From Thermoleophilaceae bacterium (GTDB lineage Bacteria; Actinomycetota; Thermoleophilia; Solirubrobacterales; Thermoleophilaceae), in assembly GCA_025928345.1 (NCBI GenBank), contig JAICJR010000003.1:1-48905 (forward strand): a stretch of 48,905 bases of DNA, given 5' to 3'. The translations under genes were made by a program, and so were the position numbers. The notes under the pieces were generated by a model, which searched no databases, was not told where the DNA came from, and saw only the letters and a list, made by a program, of their open reading frames with translations. Below, piece by piece: positions 15,768 through 24,165 of the stretch (positions are counted from its first letter, which is position 1; each line of letters starts with the position of its first letter).

Positions 15768-16373
15768 TCAGGATGTGCGGCGTGCGCGGGCGGCCGGCCC
15801 CGTGTGCAGACCGTCCAGCAGGATCTCCAGGTGCCGGCGCCAGTCAGATTGGGCTGCGAGCGGCCCGCTCATCGACGCGCACAGCCCGCTCATGAGCATC
15901 CCCAGCTCGTCGGCCGTGAAGTCCTTGCGTAGTGCACCCTGCCGCTGAGCGCGCTTAACGAGCTTGTCCATCGCCTCGTTCAGCTCGGCCCGCGCGGGCT
16001 CGGCGTACTCGAACGCGCCACTCGAGGTGCGCAGCACATCCTGGAGCGCGACGTTCTCGGCCATGTGCGCCGCGGTGGTGTGCAGCAGCTTCGAGAACCC
16101 CTCCCACGCGTCCTTCTCCTCGAGCGCTGCACGAGCGTCGTCGGCAAACGAGCGGAACTTGCGTGTCACAAGCTCGCCCATGAGCACGTCTTTGTTGGGG
16201 AAGTGGCGATACACCGTCCCCACACCCACCCCGGCGCGGCGCGCGACGTCGTCCATCTGCGCATCGGCCCCCTGCTCGGCGAACACCTCGGCCGCGGCTT
16301 CGAGGATGCGCTCCCTATTTCGCCGGGCATCTGCCCTGAGCTGTCGAATTCCGGGATCCGCCTGCGTCGTCAT
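15768..16373 (-). CDS. TetR family repressor, divergent from MFS exporter
   Basis: 201 aa from ATG 16373; the track's first codon (16397) is a TTG. The N-terminal helix-turn-helix is clear: RERILEAAAEVFAEQG then MDDVARRAGVGVGTVYRHFPNKDVL. The C-terminal ligand-binding domain is helical and unassigned. It is divergent from the DHA2 MFS transporter with a 104-nt spacer holding a strong promoter and GAAC-N4-GTTC, so it likely represses that exporter and is released by an exported compound. TAGACT 10 nt before the ATG may be its own -10. Confidence 0.9.
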   Translation of the reverse strand: MTTQADPGIRQLRADARRNRERILEAAAEVFAEQGADAQMDDVARRAGVGVGTVYRHFPNKDVLMGELVTRKFRSFADDARAALEEKDAWEGFSKLLHTTAAHMAENVALQDVLRTSSGAFEYAEPARAELNEAMDKLVKRAQRQGALRKDFTADELGMLMSGLCASMSGPLAAQSDWRRHLEILLDGLHTGPAARARRTS

Positions 16374-16390
16374 CTGTGACGAGAGTCTAC

Positions 16391-16419
16391 TTGACAAACG
16401 GAACCATCGTTCATATTCT
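16391..16419 (+). promoter_or_regulatory. Sigma-70-type promoter of MFS gene with operator in the spacer
   Basis: TTGACA (16391-16396), 17-nt spacer, TATTCT (16414-16419). The spacer contains the inverted repeat GAAC-CATC-GTTC (16401-16412), a likely TetR site, and CGGAACC recurs at about 16399, 16421 and 16434. Repressor bound here would block RNA polymerase. Confidence 0.75.
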
Positions 16420-16477
16420 GCGGAACCGTTAAGCGGAACCGGATCTCGACTTCCAGATAGTTACCAGGAGCACAAAG

Positions 16478-17937
16478 ATGACCACCCACTCCCTCACCTC
16501 AAGACAGAAGGATCTGGCGCTCGTGCTGCTCGCGGTCACGCAGTTCGTGATCGTGCTCGACGCGTCGATCGTCAACGTCGCCCTGCCCTCGATCGGCCGC
16601 GCGCTCGACTTCTCCCAGGACAACCTGTCGTGGGTCGTGAACGCGTACACGCTCACGTTCGGCGGCTTCCTATTGCTGGGCGGCCGGCTCGCGGACCTGC
16701 TGGGCCGCCGCAAGATCTTCATCGGCGGCCTCGCGCTGTTCTCCGTCGCGTCCCTGCTCGGCGGGCTTGCGCAGTCGGACACGTGGCTGATCGCGGCGCG
16801 TGCCGCGCAGGGCCTCGGCGCGGCGCTGATCTCCCCCGCAGCGCTCTCGCTGATCACGACGATCTTCCGCGAAGGCGCCGAGCGCAACCGCGCGCTGGGC
16901 GTCTGGGGCGCGGTGGCCGGCTCGGGCGGCGCGGCGGGCGTGCTGCTCGGCGGCGCGCTCACCCAGTGGATCAGCTGGGAGGCGGTGCTGTTCGTGAACG
17001 TCCCGATCGGCCTGCTGGCCGCGGCTGCCGCTCCAAGGCTGCTTCCCGAGAGCCGTGACGCCAGCCACCGCTACTTCGACGTCCAGGGCGCGGTGCTCGT
17101 CACCGGCGGCCTGGCGCTGCTCGTGTACGCGCTGGTGGATGCAAACAACGCCGCTGGGGCACCTTCCACACGATCGGCCTGGGCGCCGTCGCGCTCGCGC
17201 TGATCGGCGCCTTCGTGGCCTGGGAGGCACGCGCTCCCCATCCGATCATGCCGTTCTCGATCTTCCGCCTGCGTACGCTGCGCGGAGCGAACGTGATCGG
17301 CCTCCTGCTTGGCCTCTCGCTGTTCGCGATGTTCTTCTTCCTGTCGCTGTACATGCAGCAGGTGCTCGGCTACGACGCGCTGAAGACCGGCCTCTCCTAC
17401 CTGCCGCTCGCACTGATGATCATCGCCTCGGCGGGCGTTGCCTCGCAGCTCACCACCCGGATCGGCTTCAAGCCGGTGCTCGTCACGGGCTTTCTGATGC
17501 TCACAGGCGGGCTCGTGTGGTTCAGCCAGGTGTCGGCCGGCGGCTCATATCTCGGCGACGTGCTGTTCCCGTCGCTCGTGGTGGGCTTCGGGCTCGGGCT
17601 CGCGTTCGTGTCTGTGACGATCGCGGCCGTGATGGGAACGAAACCGGACGAGGCCGGCCTCGCATCCGGGCTGATCAACACCTCGCAGCAGGTGGGCGGC
17701 GCGCTCGGCCTGGCGATCCTCTCGGCGATCGCCACCGCGCGCACCAACCACGTGATCGCGGGAGGCGGCCACAGCCAGGGCTTTGCCCTCACGGCCGGCT
17801 TCCAGACAGCCTTCCTGGTCGGAGCGGCGTTCACGCTGGCGGCGGCCCTGCTGGCGGCCGTGATGGTCTCGTCCGCTGATAGCCGCGCTCATGCCGAGGC
17901 GGCACAGGCTGGCGAGGCGGCACCCGTGGCCGCCTAG
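16478..17937 (+). pseudogene. DHA2-type MFS drug exporter, interrupted by a 1-nt frameshift
   Basis: Two adjacent ORFs (16478-17203 and 17215-17937) together give one 14-TM EmrB/QacA-type antiporter of about 486 aa. The first carries the DASIVNVALPSIGRAL motif C-like start and GGRLADLLGRRKIF (motif A). Its natural continuation after LVDANNA is WGTFHTIGLGAVALAL, found in the other frame. The frame is lost at about 17150-17157, where one nucleotide is missing beside a GGGG run; no slippery heptamer is present. It is either a recent inactivating deletion or a sequencing error. A good Shine-Dalgarno (AGGAG) precedes the ATG. Confidence 0.85.
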
Positions 17938-17957
17938 GTTCCCCCCCGCCTAGGCGG
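17930..17957. terminator. Hairpin carrying both stop codons of a convergent pair
   Basis: Perfect 9-bp inverted repeat CCGCCTAGG / CCTAGGCGG around a C-rich 10-nt loop. The plus stop (TAG, 17935-17937) lies in the left arm and the minus stop (CTA, 17950-17952) in the right arm. There is no T tract. Confidence 0.6.
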
Positions 17958-19071
17958 TCCCTGCCGTCCGCAGGCTCCGATCCGGATCACGGGGCCCGAG
18001 CCCGAAGCGGGGCTCGGGCCCCTCTCGTTCGCTGAGCCAGGCGAGCATCCGCTCGGCGAGCGCCGGGCCGTGCTTGAAGCCGTGGCCCGAGCCGCCGCCG
18101 TAGATCCACACGGCGGCTCCGTGCTCGGGGTGCGGCGCGGCGATGAAGTGCGTGTCGTCGGTGAGGCTGTACTGGCACACGGCCACGCTCTTGAGAGGTG
18201 CATCGGCCAGCGCGGGGAAGCGCAGGCGCGCGTACTCCCGGGCGCGCTGCTCGTTCACGGGCGCGTGGGCGCGGGGCCAGGTGTCTGGGTCGAGCGTGAG
18301 GCCCTCCACGTCGGGCGCCACCTTCACGCCATAGGAGTCGAGCGAGCCGAGCCCGTAGGCGGCGCCGTCGTAGTCCACGAAGCCGGGCACGGGCGGCGTG
18401 TTCCACTCGGGTGGAGCGTCGAAGAAGAAGAGGTCCTGTTGGGTCACGCGCATGCGCACGATCTCCGGGAAGAGCCCGGCGAGCCAGGCGCCGCACGCCC
18501 ACACCACGCGGTCCGCCTCGAGGCGGCGGCCGTCGTCGAGCAGCACCGCGGCCCCGTCCGGGCGCGCGGTCGCGTGCTCCAGCTTCGCGCCGCTTTTTTG
18601 TGCGCGGCGCGCCAGGGCGCGCGTGGCGTCGCCTGCCCGCAGGATCCCTGCGCACGGCTCGTGCAGCACGTACCTCAGACCGTCCGTGCCCAGGGTCGGA
18701 TAGAGCGCCTCCGCGTCGTTCAGATCGAGCCGCTCTACAGGCACGCCCTCCTCGCGCAGCGCGCGCTCGCTGTCGGCCTCCCAGCCGTCGTCGCGGCGCG
18801 CGAACCACACGAGGCCCGACTCCACGAGCAGCTCGGACCCGGTGTCGCGCTCGAGCTCGCGCCACAGCTCGCGCGCCCGCCAGGCCGAGCGCGTGTACCA
18901 GGCGTCCGACCCGTGCGAGAAGCGCAACAGGCGCGACTCGCCGCCGGATTCCGCCCGCTCATGGCCCGGCTCGAAGCGGTCAACGAGCGTGACGTCCCAT
19001 TGCTCCCGCGCGAGCAGATCGGCAAGGGCCGCACCAAACACTCCCGCTCCAACCACGATCGTCGACGGCAT
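17950..19071 (-). CDS. FAD-dependent oxidoreductase, monomeric sarcosine oxidase / SolA type
   Basis: 373 aa. The Rossmann FAD motif GAGVFGAALADLLARE is at the N-terminus; GESRLLRFSHG and RVTQQDLFFFD follow the MSOX/MTOX (SolA) pattern. VCQYSLTDDTHFIAA holds the Cys that covalently binds FAD in monomeric sarcosine oxidase (C-x-Y-x3-D-x-H-F), and GGGSGHGFKHGP is the C-terminal FAD-binding signature. It should oxidise an N-methyl amino acid to the imine with H2O2 release. Substrate (sarcosine, N-methyltryptophan or other) is not assigned. TAGGAT lies 7 nt before the ATG. Confidence 0.9.
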   Translation of the reverse strand: MPSTIVVGAGVFGAALADLLAREQWDVTLVDRFEPGHERAESGGESRLLRFSHGSDAWYTRSAWRARELWRELERDTGSELLVESGLVWFARRDDGWEADSERALREEGVPVERLDLNDAEALYPTLGTDGLRYVLHEPCAGILRAGDATRALARRAQKSGAKLEHATARPDGAAVLLDDGRRLEADRVVWACGAWLAGLFPEIVRMRVTQQDLFFFDAPPEWNTPPVPGFVDYDGAAYGLGSLDSYGVKVAPDVEGLTLDPDTWPRAHAPVNEQRAREYARLRFPALADAPLKSVAVCQYSLTDDTHFIAAPHPEHGAAVWIYGGGSGHGFKHGPALAERMLAWLSEREGPEPRFGLGPRDPDRSLRTAGTA

Positions 19072-19078
19072 CGCCGCG

Positions 19079-19084
19079 ATCCTA
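19079..19084 (-). promoter_or_regulatory. Candidate -10 (TAGGAT) for leaderless sarcosine oxidase-like gene
   Basis: TAGGAT on the minus strand followed by 7 nt and ATG at 19071; no Shine-Dalgarno is present. Confidence 0.45.
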
Positions 19085-19101
19085 GCCAGCGGTCTACGCG
19101 C

Positions 19102-21159
19102 TTACGGCCCGGTCCAGCCCCACGCGTAACACGGGTGGTCGCCGCAGACGTCGACCACCTCGCCGCCCGGCTGCAGGAAGTCCGACTTCTGCAGGCGGTT
19201 CGACGGCTCGGAGCGCGGCGCCTCGTGCGGGTCCTGCCCGGCGCGGTCCGGCAGCTCGCCGAGAGGCGGCGGATCGGTGCCCTGCGCGCCGCCGTTGCGA
19301 GTGGGCCCGATATCCCACACCACGAGCGCGGACCCGTCGTACGGGAAGCTCGTGATCGGGGGGATGCCGAAGTAGGGCGTGACCTCGGGCGAGCGGCCCG
19401 GGTCAAGCGCCGGCGTGCGCAGTTGCGCGCCGATCGTGCGCGCTTCCACCTCGGTGGCCCAGTTCGTGACCTGATGGTCGCCGAACGCCATCTCGAGCAG
19501 CACCTTGTGCGGCGGCGTGTCCGGGTACGGGCGGCTCGTCATGTGTTCCGCGTAACCGTCCGAGTCGCCGCGGTCCCACAACATCTGAAGCATCGAGATG
19601 ATCAGCGGCCGCTCGAGCTCGTTCGGGTAGGCCCTGTAGAGCACCGCGGCGAACGGGTCGAAGTCCGAGCTGCGGCGGATCAGCAGGCTGTAGTTCATTC
19701 CCGGCACGCCGAGCACCGCATGGTCGAAGTCCGGCGCGAGCGCCGTGAGCGCTCCGCCCTCGATCCCGCCCTGACTGTTGCCGTCGTAGTACAGGTGCGC
19801 TGTGTCGATCGCGGACTCACCGCCGAGCTGGAACGCGCTGTTCGACGCAAAGCCGTTCGGGTGGATCAGCAGCCGTCCGAGGTACATGAAGTTCACGTAC
19901 GCCTGCTGCATGCGGTCCGGGATCGTGTTGAAGTGCGATAGGTCCGCGAGCGCCGCGAACGCGTTCGGCAGGTCGGTCTCGGCCATGCCGATCCAGTCGG
20001 TGCCGCAGAACACGAAGTCGTGCTCCTCCGCCATCGCCTCGACGTTCCCGGCGGTGACCTCGCTCGCGCTCCCGAACAGCCCGTGCCCGTAGAGCGAGGC
20101 GCGCGCGGGAGCGTTCGCGGCCGCGCGCGGGATCACGCAGTCGAAGTTGGCCGCCATCGTGTTGCCGGGCAGGCGCAGCGGCGTGTTGGAGCCTGGCGCG
20201 AAAGCCATGCTCGCGCCCGGCGGGCAACCGGGCGCGTCCAGATAGCACGGCACGAGAAACTCGCCCTGCACCTCACGGGCGATATTCGCGTTCTTGTCAG
20301 GCGTGAAGTCGGTGGTCTGCGTGACGACGAACGTGGGCGCGGAGCCCTGCACCTTCATGTCGCGCAGGTTGGTGTCGCCGAGCTGGGCGAACGCGTCGTT
20401 GCGCATGTAGAGCGCGCGCTCCGACAGGTTCTGGCGGCTCGCGACGGTGAAGTCCCAGGCGAGGTAGAGGCTGCTGCGCGAGATGCCGGCCTTCGCGAGC
20501 CGGCGAAAGATCCACTCCATGTGCGGGCGCCGCGCCTCGAACGAGCTGTCGCTCGTCGCGATCCGGTCGCGGTACTCCCGGAAGGGGAGCTGCGCCGGGA
20601 TGAGGTTTCCGTTCGCATCGCGCAGGTCGCGCAGCGCGACGATGTAGTGGTGGCCCTCCTGCCAGTTCGCGGCGGGGTGGATCAGCAGGTTGCGATCCGA
20701 GTTGCTCGCGGGATTCGCGTCCACCTCCGACCAGATCAGCTGCCGCTTGAGCGTCGTGGCGTCGATCACCACCACCGGCTGGCCGGGGTCGAAGCTGCGC
20801 GCGACGTCCGAGATCGGCACCGCCCCCGTGGCGTCGAACGCCTTCTGGTTGTCGAGCCCCGGCACGTGCGTGACGATCTCCTGGCCAGGGCTGAAGCCGT
20901 CGTTCATGTTGTACGGCCCCGGGTCGATCGGCTTGCCCGCCACGTTGCGCGGCATGTCCGCGAGCCGGAAGTCGATCCGCAGCCCGGTGGGCGTGGACGG
21001 ATCGGCCTTGGTGAAGAGGTCGTTCGGGAACGGCAGCATGCAGGCCGCCGGATCGAGCGGATCGCAGTTCGTCACCGGATTCGCCGCGCGCGCCGGAGCG
21101 GCCACGGCTAACAGCGCAAGCACAACAAGCGGCGCAAGGCGCGCCGGCCATCTCCCCAT
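19102..21159 (-). CDS. Large secreted alpha/beta-hydrolase-like protein
   Basis: 685 aa with a signal peptide (LAPLVVLALLAVAAPARA) and an upstream AGGGGG. The mature start ACMLPFPNDLFTKADP and the long beta-rich N-terminal half recall the N-terminal domain of bacterial extracellular lipases (VolA/Lipase_bact_N style), a resemblance only. The C-terminal half has a nucleophile elbow YDGNSQGGIEGG (G-x-S-x-G), with a candidate His in EMAFGDHQVTNWA. Cys pairs (CDPLDPAAC, PCYLDAPGC, VCGDHPC) suggest disulfides, fitting export. Likely a cell-surface or secreted esterase/lipase of unknown substrate. It stands alone between solA-like and aroF. Confidence 0.7.
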   Translation of the reverse strand: MGRWPARLAPLVVLALLAVAAPARAANPVTNCDPLDPAACMLPFPNDLFTKADPSTPTGLRIDFRLADMPRNVAGKPIDPGPYNMNDGFSPGQEIVTHVPGLDNQKAFDATGAVPISDVARSFDPGQPVVVIDATTLKRQLIWSEVDANPASNSDRNLLIHPAANWQEGHHYIVALRDLRDANGNLIPAQLPFREYRDRIATSDSSFEARRPHMEWIFRRLAKAGISRSSLYLAWDFTVASRQNLSERALYMRNDAFAQLGDTNLRDMKVQGSAPTFVVTQTTDFTPDKNANIAREVQGEFLVPCYLDAPGCPPGASMAFAPGSNTPLRLPGNTMAANFDCVIPRAAANAPARASLYGHGLFGSASEVTAGNVEAMAEEHDFVFCGTDWIGMAETDLPNAFAALADLSHFNTIPDRMQQAYVNFMYLGRLLIHPNGFASNSAFQLGGESAIDTAHLYYDGNSQGGIEGGALTALAPDFDHAVLGVPGMNYSLLIRRSSDFDPFAAVLYRAYPNELERPLIISMLQMLWDRGDSDGYAEHMTSRPYPDTPPHKVLLEMAFGDHQVTNWATEVEARTIGAQLRTPALDPGRSPEVTPYFGIPPITSFPYDGSALVVWDIGPTRNGGAQGTDPPPLGELPDRAGQDPHEAPRSEPSNRLQKSDFLQPGGEVVDVCGDHPCYAWGWTGP

Positions 21160-21215
21160 CTATTCCCCCTGCCTCGGTACCCCCGGCCAAGAAAGCTAAC
21201 GAAACGCGGCGCGGC

Positions 21216-22238
21216 TTACGCCAGTTGCCTGCCCACGAGCGCGGCGTGCGACGCCACGCCCTCGGCGAAGCGCTGGAAGTCGCGCGCGTAGAGCTGCTGC
21301 GGCCCGTCGCACAGCGCCGCGTCCGGGTCCTCGGCCACCTCGACGATGATCCCGTCCGCGCCCACCGCGGCGGCCGCGCGCGAGAGCGGCTCCACCAGGC
21401 GGCGGTCGCCGGACGCGTGCGAGGGATCGACGATCACCGGCAGGTGCGTGTGCAGCTTGAGGTACGGCACGGCGCCGAGGTCGAGCGTGAAGCGCGTGGC
21501 GGTCTCGAACGTGCGGATGCCGCGCTCGCACAGCATCACGTTCTCGTTGCCCTCCTTGAGGATGTAGTCCGCGGCCATCAGCAGCTCGTCCACGGTCGAG
21601 GACAACCCGCGCTTGAGCAGCACCGGCTTGCCCAGCTTGCCCACCACCTCGAGCAGCCCGTAGTTCTGCATGTTGCGGGCGCCCACCTGGATCACGTCCA
21701 CGGCCTCGGCCATCGCGTCGGCGTGCGCGGCGTCGGTGAGCTCGCTCACCACCGGCAGGCCGGTCTCCTCGCGTGCCTCGCGCAGGATGTCGAGGGCGGG
21801 CATGCCGAGCCCCTGGAAGGAGAACGGCGAGGTGCGCGGCTTGAACGCGCCGCCGCGCAGCATCGACGCTCCGCCCGCCTTCATCGCGCGTGCGACGGCA
21901 AGCGTCTGGTCGCGCGACTCGACGGTGCATGGTCCGGCGATCAGGCAGAACGTCTCCTCACCTCCCACGCGGCGGCCGTCCACGCTCACCACCGTGGGCG
22001 CGTGATGCGACAGCTCCCGCGAGGCGAGCTTGTAGGGGCGGCTGATCGGGATCACCTGGTCCACACCGGGCATCCCCTCGAGAGCCAGCGCACGCACGCC
22101 CTCCGGATCGCCCAGCGCGCCGATCGCCGTGGTCAGCTCGCCGGGCATCACCTTTGCGTGCACGCCGCGCACGGTCTCGAGCCGCGCCACCACGGCGTCG
22201 ATCTCGGCCTGCGTGGCCTGCGGTGTCATCACCACCAT
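21216..22238 (-). CDS. aroF: 3-deoxy-7-phosphoheptulonate synthase (DAHP synthase, type I-beta)
   Basis: 340 aa from ATG 22238 (the track extends to 22307 over the azoR end). An N-terminal ferredoxin-like regulatory domain (residues 1-70, [21 protein letters not shown]) precedes the barrel, which contains [57 protein letters not shown] and [15 protein letters not shown], all diagnostic of the AroA-beta/KDOPS group. It condenses phosphoenolpyruvate and erythrose 4-phosphate, the first step of the shikimate pathway, in the cytosol. The start is uncertain among ATG/GTG codons at 22229-22241. It follows azoR by 28 nt but no functional link is obvious. Confidence 0.95.
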   Translation of the reverse strand: MVVMTPQATQAEIDAVVARLETVRGVHAKVMPGELTTAIGALGDPEGVRALALEGMPGVDQVIPISRPYKLASRELSHHAPTVVSVDGRRVGGEETFCLIAGPCTVESRDQTLAVARAMKAGGASMLRGGAFKPRTSPFSFQGLGMPALDILREAREETGLPVVSELTDAAHADAMAEAVDVIQVGARNMQNYGLLEVVGKLGKPVLLKRGLSSTVDELLMAADYILKEGNENVMLCERGIRTFETATRFTLDLGAVPYLKLHTHLPVIVDPSHASGDRRLVEPLSRAAAAVGADGIIVEVAEDPDAALCDGPQQLYARDFQRFAEGVASHAALVGRQLA

Positions 22239-22266
22239 CACGACGCGCGTATTGTGCCGCCTCCTC

Positions 22267-22908
22267 TCAAGCGGCGGCCAGTGCCGAGCTCTCGAAGCGG
22301 GCTCCAAGGCGCCGAGCCTCGGCGTGAGCGGCCTCGCGCAGCGCGTTCGCGTCGGCCGTGGCGATCGTGGGCTGGAAGCGCACCTCGGTCACGTCCTCGA
22401 TGCCGGCGAAGCGCAGCCAGTCGTTGAAGTACGTCGAGTGGAAGTCAGTGCCGAACGCCCGGCCGCGGCCGGGCCCGTACACGCCGCTGGTGTAGATCAC
22501 GGCCGCCTTCTTATCGGTCAGAAGCCCGCTGTAGCCCTTCTCGGGATCGAAGCCGAAGATCAGCCCCGGCTGGCTGATCGTGTCGATCAGGTGCTTGAGC
22601 GGCCACGGCACGCCGTGGTTCCACATCGGGACGGTGAAGAGGTAGCGGTCGGCGGCGTTGAAGCGCTCGAACACGCGCAGCACGTCCCCCCACGCGTCGG
22701 CCTGAGGCTCCTCGCCCGCAAACACGCTCATCTTCGCCTCCACGCCGGCGGGTCCGTAGACGGGCAGCGGCTCGCGCCACAGGTCGAGGGTGTCCACCTC
22801 CACTGGCGGGTTGGCCTCGCGGTAGGCCTCGAGGAAGGTGCCGGCGATCGACGTCGACTCCGAGTTCTCACCTCGCGGCGAGCCGACCACGTAAAGCAGC
22901 TTGGTCAT
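22267..22908 (-). CDS. azoR: FMN-dependent NADH-azoreductase (flavodoxin-like quinone reductase)
   Basis: 213 aa from ATG 22908 with GGAG five nt upstream. The flavodoxin-like fold shows LLYVVGSPRGENSESTSIA (FMN phosphate loop), FTVPMWNHGVPWPLKHLID (M-x-N/H-x-x-x-P-x-x-L-K-x-W/L-I-D motif) and IYTSGVYGPG (isoalloxazine contact). AzoR enzymes transfer two electrons from NADH to quinones or azo compounds and protect against thiol-reactive or quinone stress. It is divergent from a MarR gene with a long inverted repeat between them, indicating MarR control, as is common for quinone-inducible azoR genes. Confidence 0.9.
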   Translation of the reverse strand: MTKLLYVVGSPRGENSESTSIAGTFLEAYREANPPVEVDTLDLWREPLPVYGPAGVEAKMSVFAGEEPQADAWGDVLRVFERFNAADRYLFTVPMWNHGVPWPLKHLIDTISQPGLIFGFDPEKGYSGLLTDKKAAVIYTSGVYGPGRGRAFGTDFHSTYFNDWLRFAGIEDVTEVRFQPTIATADANALREAAHAEARRLGARFESSALAAA

Positions 22909-22927
22909 GGTGCTCCTCTCCTGAAAA

Positions 22928-22960
22928 TAGTTGCATATACAATCAGTGTAGATGCAACTA
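22928..22960. promoter_or_regulatory. MarR operator: 14-bp arms, 5-nt spacer, between azoR and marR
   Basis: TAGTTGCATATACA and TGTAGATGCAACTA form an inverted repeat with a single mismatch around ATCAG. It lies in the divergent promoter region, and TACAAT at 22938-22943 within it may be the marR -10. The ATG at 22952 used by the track lies inside the operator. Confidence 0.8.
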
Positions 22961-22975
22961 CAATGCAGGTACGAG

Positions 22976-23419
22976 ATGAAGCTCACACAGCCACAGCTCG
23001 ACGCCTGGCGCAGCCTCCTACGCGGGCAGGCGCTTCTGATCGAAGAGGTGGAGCGCCGGCTCGCGGCGGCCGACCTCCCGCCGCTCGGCTGGTACGACGT
23101 TCTCACTGCGCTGGACAAGGCGGGGGGGCGGCTTCGGATCCACGAGCTCGCGGACGCCGTGATCCTCAGCCGCAGCGGCCTCACCCGGCTGCTCGACCGG
23201 CTGGAGGCGGCCGGCCTGCTGCGGCGCGAGCCCTGCGAGGACGACCGCCGCGGCTCCTACGCGGTCATCACGCCCGCCGGCCGGCGGATGCTGAAGCGCA
23301 TGTGGCCCGTCTACGAACGCGCCCTCGCCGAGCACTTCGCGCCGCACGTCGGAGCCGGCGAGGCACGCGCGCTCCGCTCTGCGCTCGAGCGGGTGACGGA
23401 CTCGGTGCGAAACGCCTAA
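22976..23419 (+). CDS. MarR family regulator of azoR
   Basis: 147 aa from ATG 22976; the upstream ATG 22952 is embedded in the operator, so the shorter form is preferred. The winged helix is clear: PLGWYDVLTALDKAGGRLRIHELADAV, LSRSGLTRLLDRLEAAGLLRR (recognition helix) and EDDRRGSYAVITPAGRRML (wing with the conserved D-x-R). MarR proteins bind palindromes as dimers and are released by phenolics, quinones or thiol oxidation. The gene probably represses itself and azoR. The stop overlaps the crotonase stop in CTAA. Confidence 0.92.
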   Translation: MKLTQPQLDAWRSLLRGQALLIEEVERRLAAADLPPLGWYDVLTALDKAGGRLRIHELADAVILSRSGLTRLLDRLEAAGLLRREPCEDDRRGSYAVITPAGRRMLKRMWPVYERALAEHFAPHVGAGEARALRSALERVTDSVRNA

Positions 23420-24141
23420 CCAGGCGTGCGCGGGGCGTTGTCGAGCCAGGAGTCGAGGAGCGGGTCGCCCGCCTCCACCGCAGCCTCGATCTGCCGCAGC
23501 ACATCGCCGCGCAGCTCGCGCTTCGTCCGCGCGTAGGGGTCGCCGCCGAAGCCCGCCATCTCCTCCGCCACGTCACACGCACGCTCGAGCACCTCGCCCG
23601 GGCCCGCCAGCTCGTCCACGAGCCCGAGTCGCAGCGCCTCCTCGGGCTCGACGAGGTGCGCGCGCAGCGCCAGCGCACGCGCCGCCGGGACGGCCAGCTC
23701 CGCGCGCACCAGCTGGATCGCGGCCACCGGGTACGGCACGCCGGCGCGCAGCTCGGTGAGGCCGAGCTTGCCCTCCGTTGCGCCCACTCGGTAGTCGGCA
23801 CAGAGCGCGATCACCATCCCGCCCGCGATCGCGTGGCCGGTCACGGCCGCCACCACCGGCCGCGGGAAGCAGTACCAGGCCAGCACGAGCTGGTTGATGC
23901 CGTTCACCATCGCGCGCTGGTCGTCCGGGCTCATGTTCGGCACGAGCTTCAGGTCCACTCCCGCGGAAAAGAAGCCTTCGCGGCCCGTGATCACGACCGC
24001 GCCGGGAAGATCGGCCGCGAGCTCAGCGCGGACGGACTCGAGCTGGTCGAGCAGGCCGGGGTTGAGCGCGTTCGCCGGCGGGCGGTCGATGCGGACGATC
24101 GCCAGCGCCCCGCGCGACTCGACTGTGACGTCCGAGCCCAC
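23416..24141 (-). CDS. Enoyl-CoA hydratase/isomerase (crotonase) family protein
   Basis: 241 aa from a GTG. It shows crotonase landmarks: RPPANALNPGLLDQLESV, the first oxyanion segment REGFFSAGVDLKLV, the second oxyanion loop ITGHAIAGGMVIALCADYR-like VTGHAIAGGMVIALCADYR, and the region LGLTELRAGVPYP that normally carries the catalytic Glu. It acts on a CoA thioester; hydratase, isomerase or other activity cannot be separated. It begins 24 nt after the small membrane protein gene, so it may be the last gene of the dgcA-dgcN operon. Confidence 0.88.
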   Translation of the reverse strand: MGSDVTVESRGALAIVRIDRPPANALNPGLLDQLESVRAELAADLPGAVVITGREGFFSAGVDLKLVPNMSPDDQRAMVNGINQLVLAWYCFPRPVVAAVTGHAIAGGMVIALCADYRVGATEGKLGLTELRAGVPYPVAAIQLVRAELAVPAARALALRAHLVEPEEALRLGLVDELAGPGEVLERACDVAEEMAGFGGDPYARTKRELRGDVLRQIEAAVEAGDPLLDSWLDNAPRTPG

Positions 24142-24165
24142 GCGCGAAGCCTGACAGACCTCGGC

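Noticed and set aside
17140-17215. Programmed -1 frameshift in the MFS gene
   Set aside because: No slippery heptamer and no reason for a transporter to be made this way; a 1-nt deletion explains it.
18070-19941. 623-aa plus-strand ORF
   Set aside because: Antisense shadow of the solA-like and secreted hydrolase genes, which both carry clear motifs.
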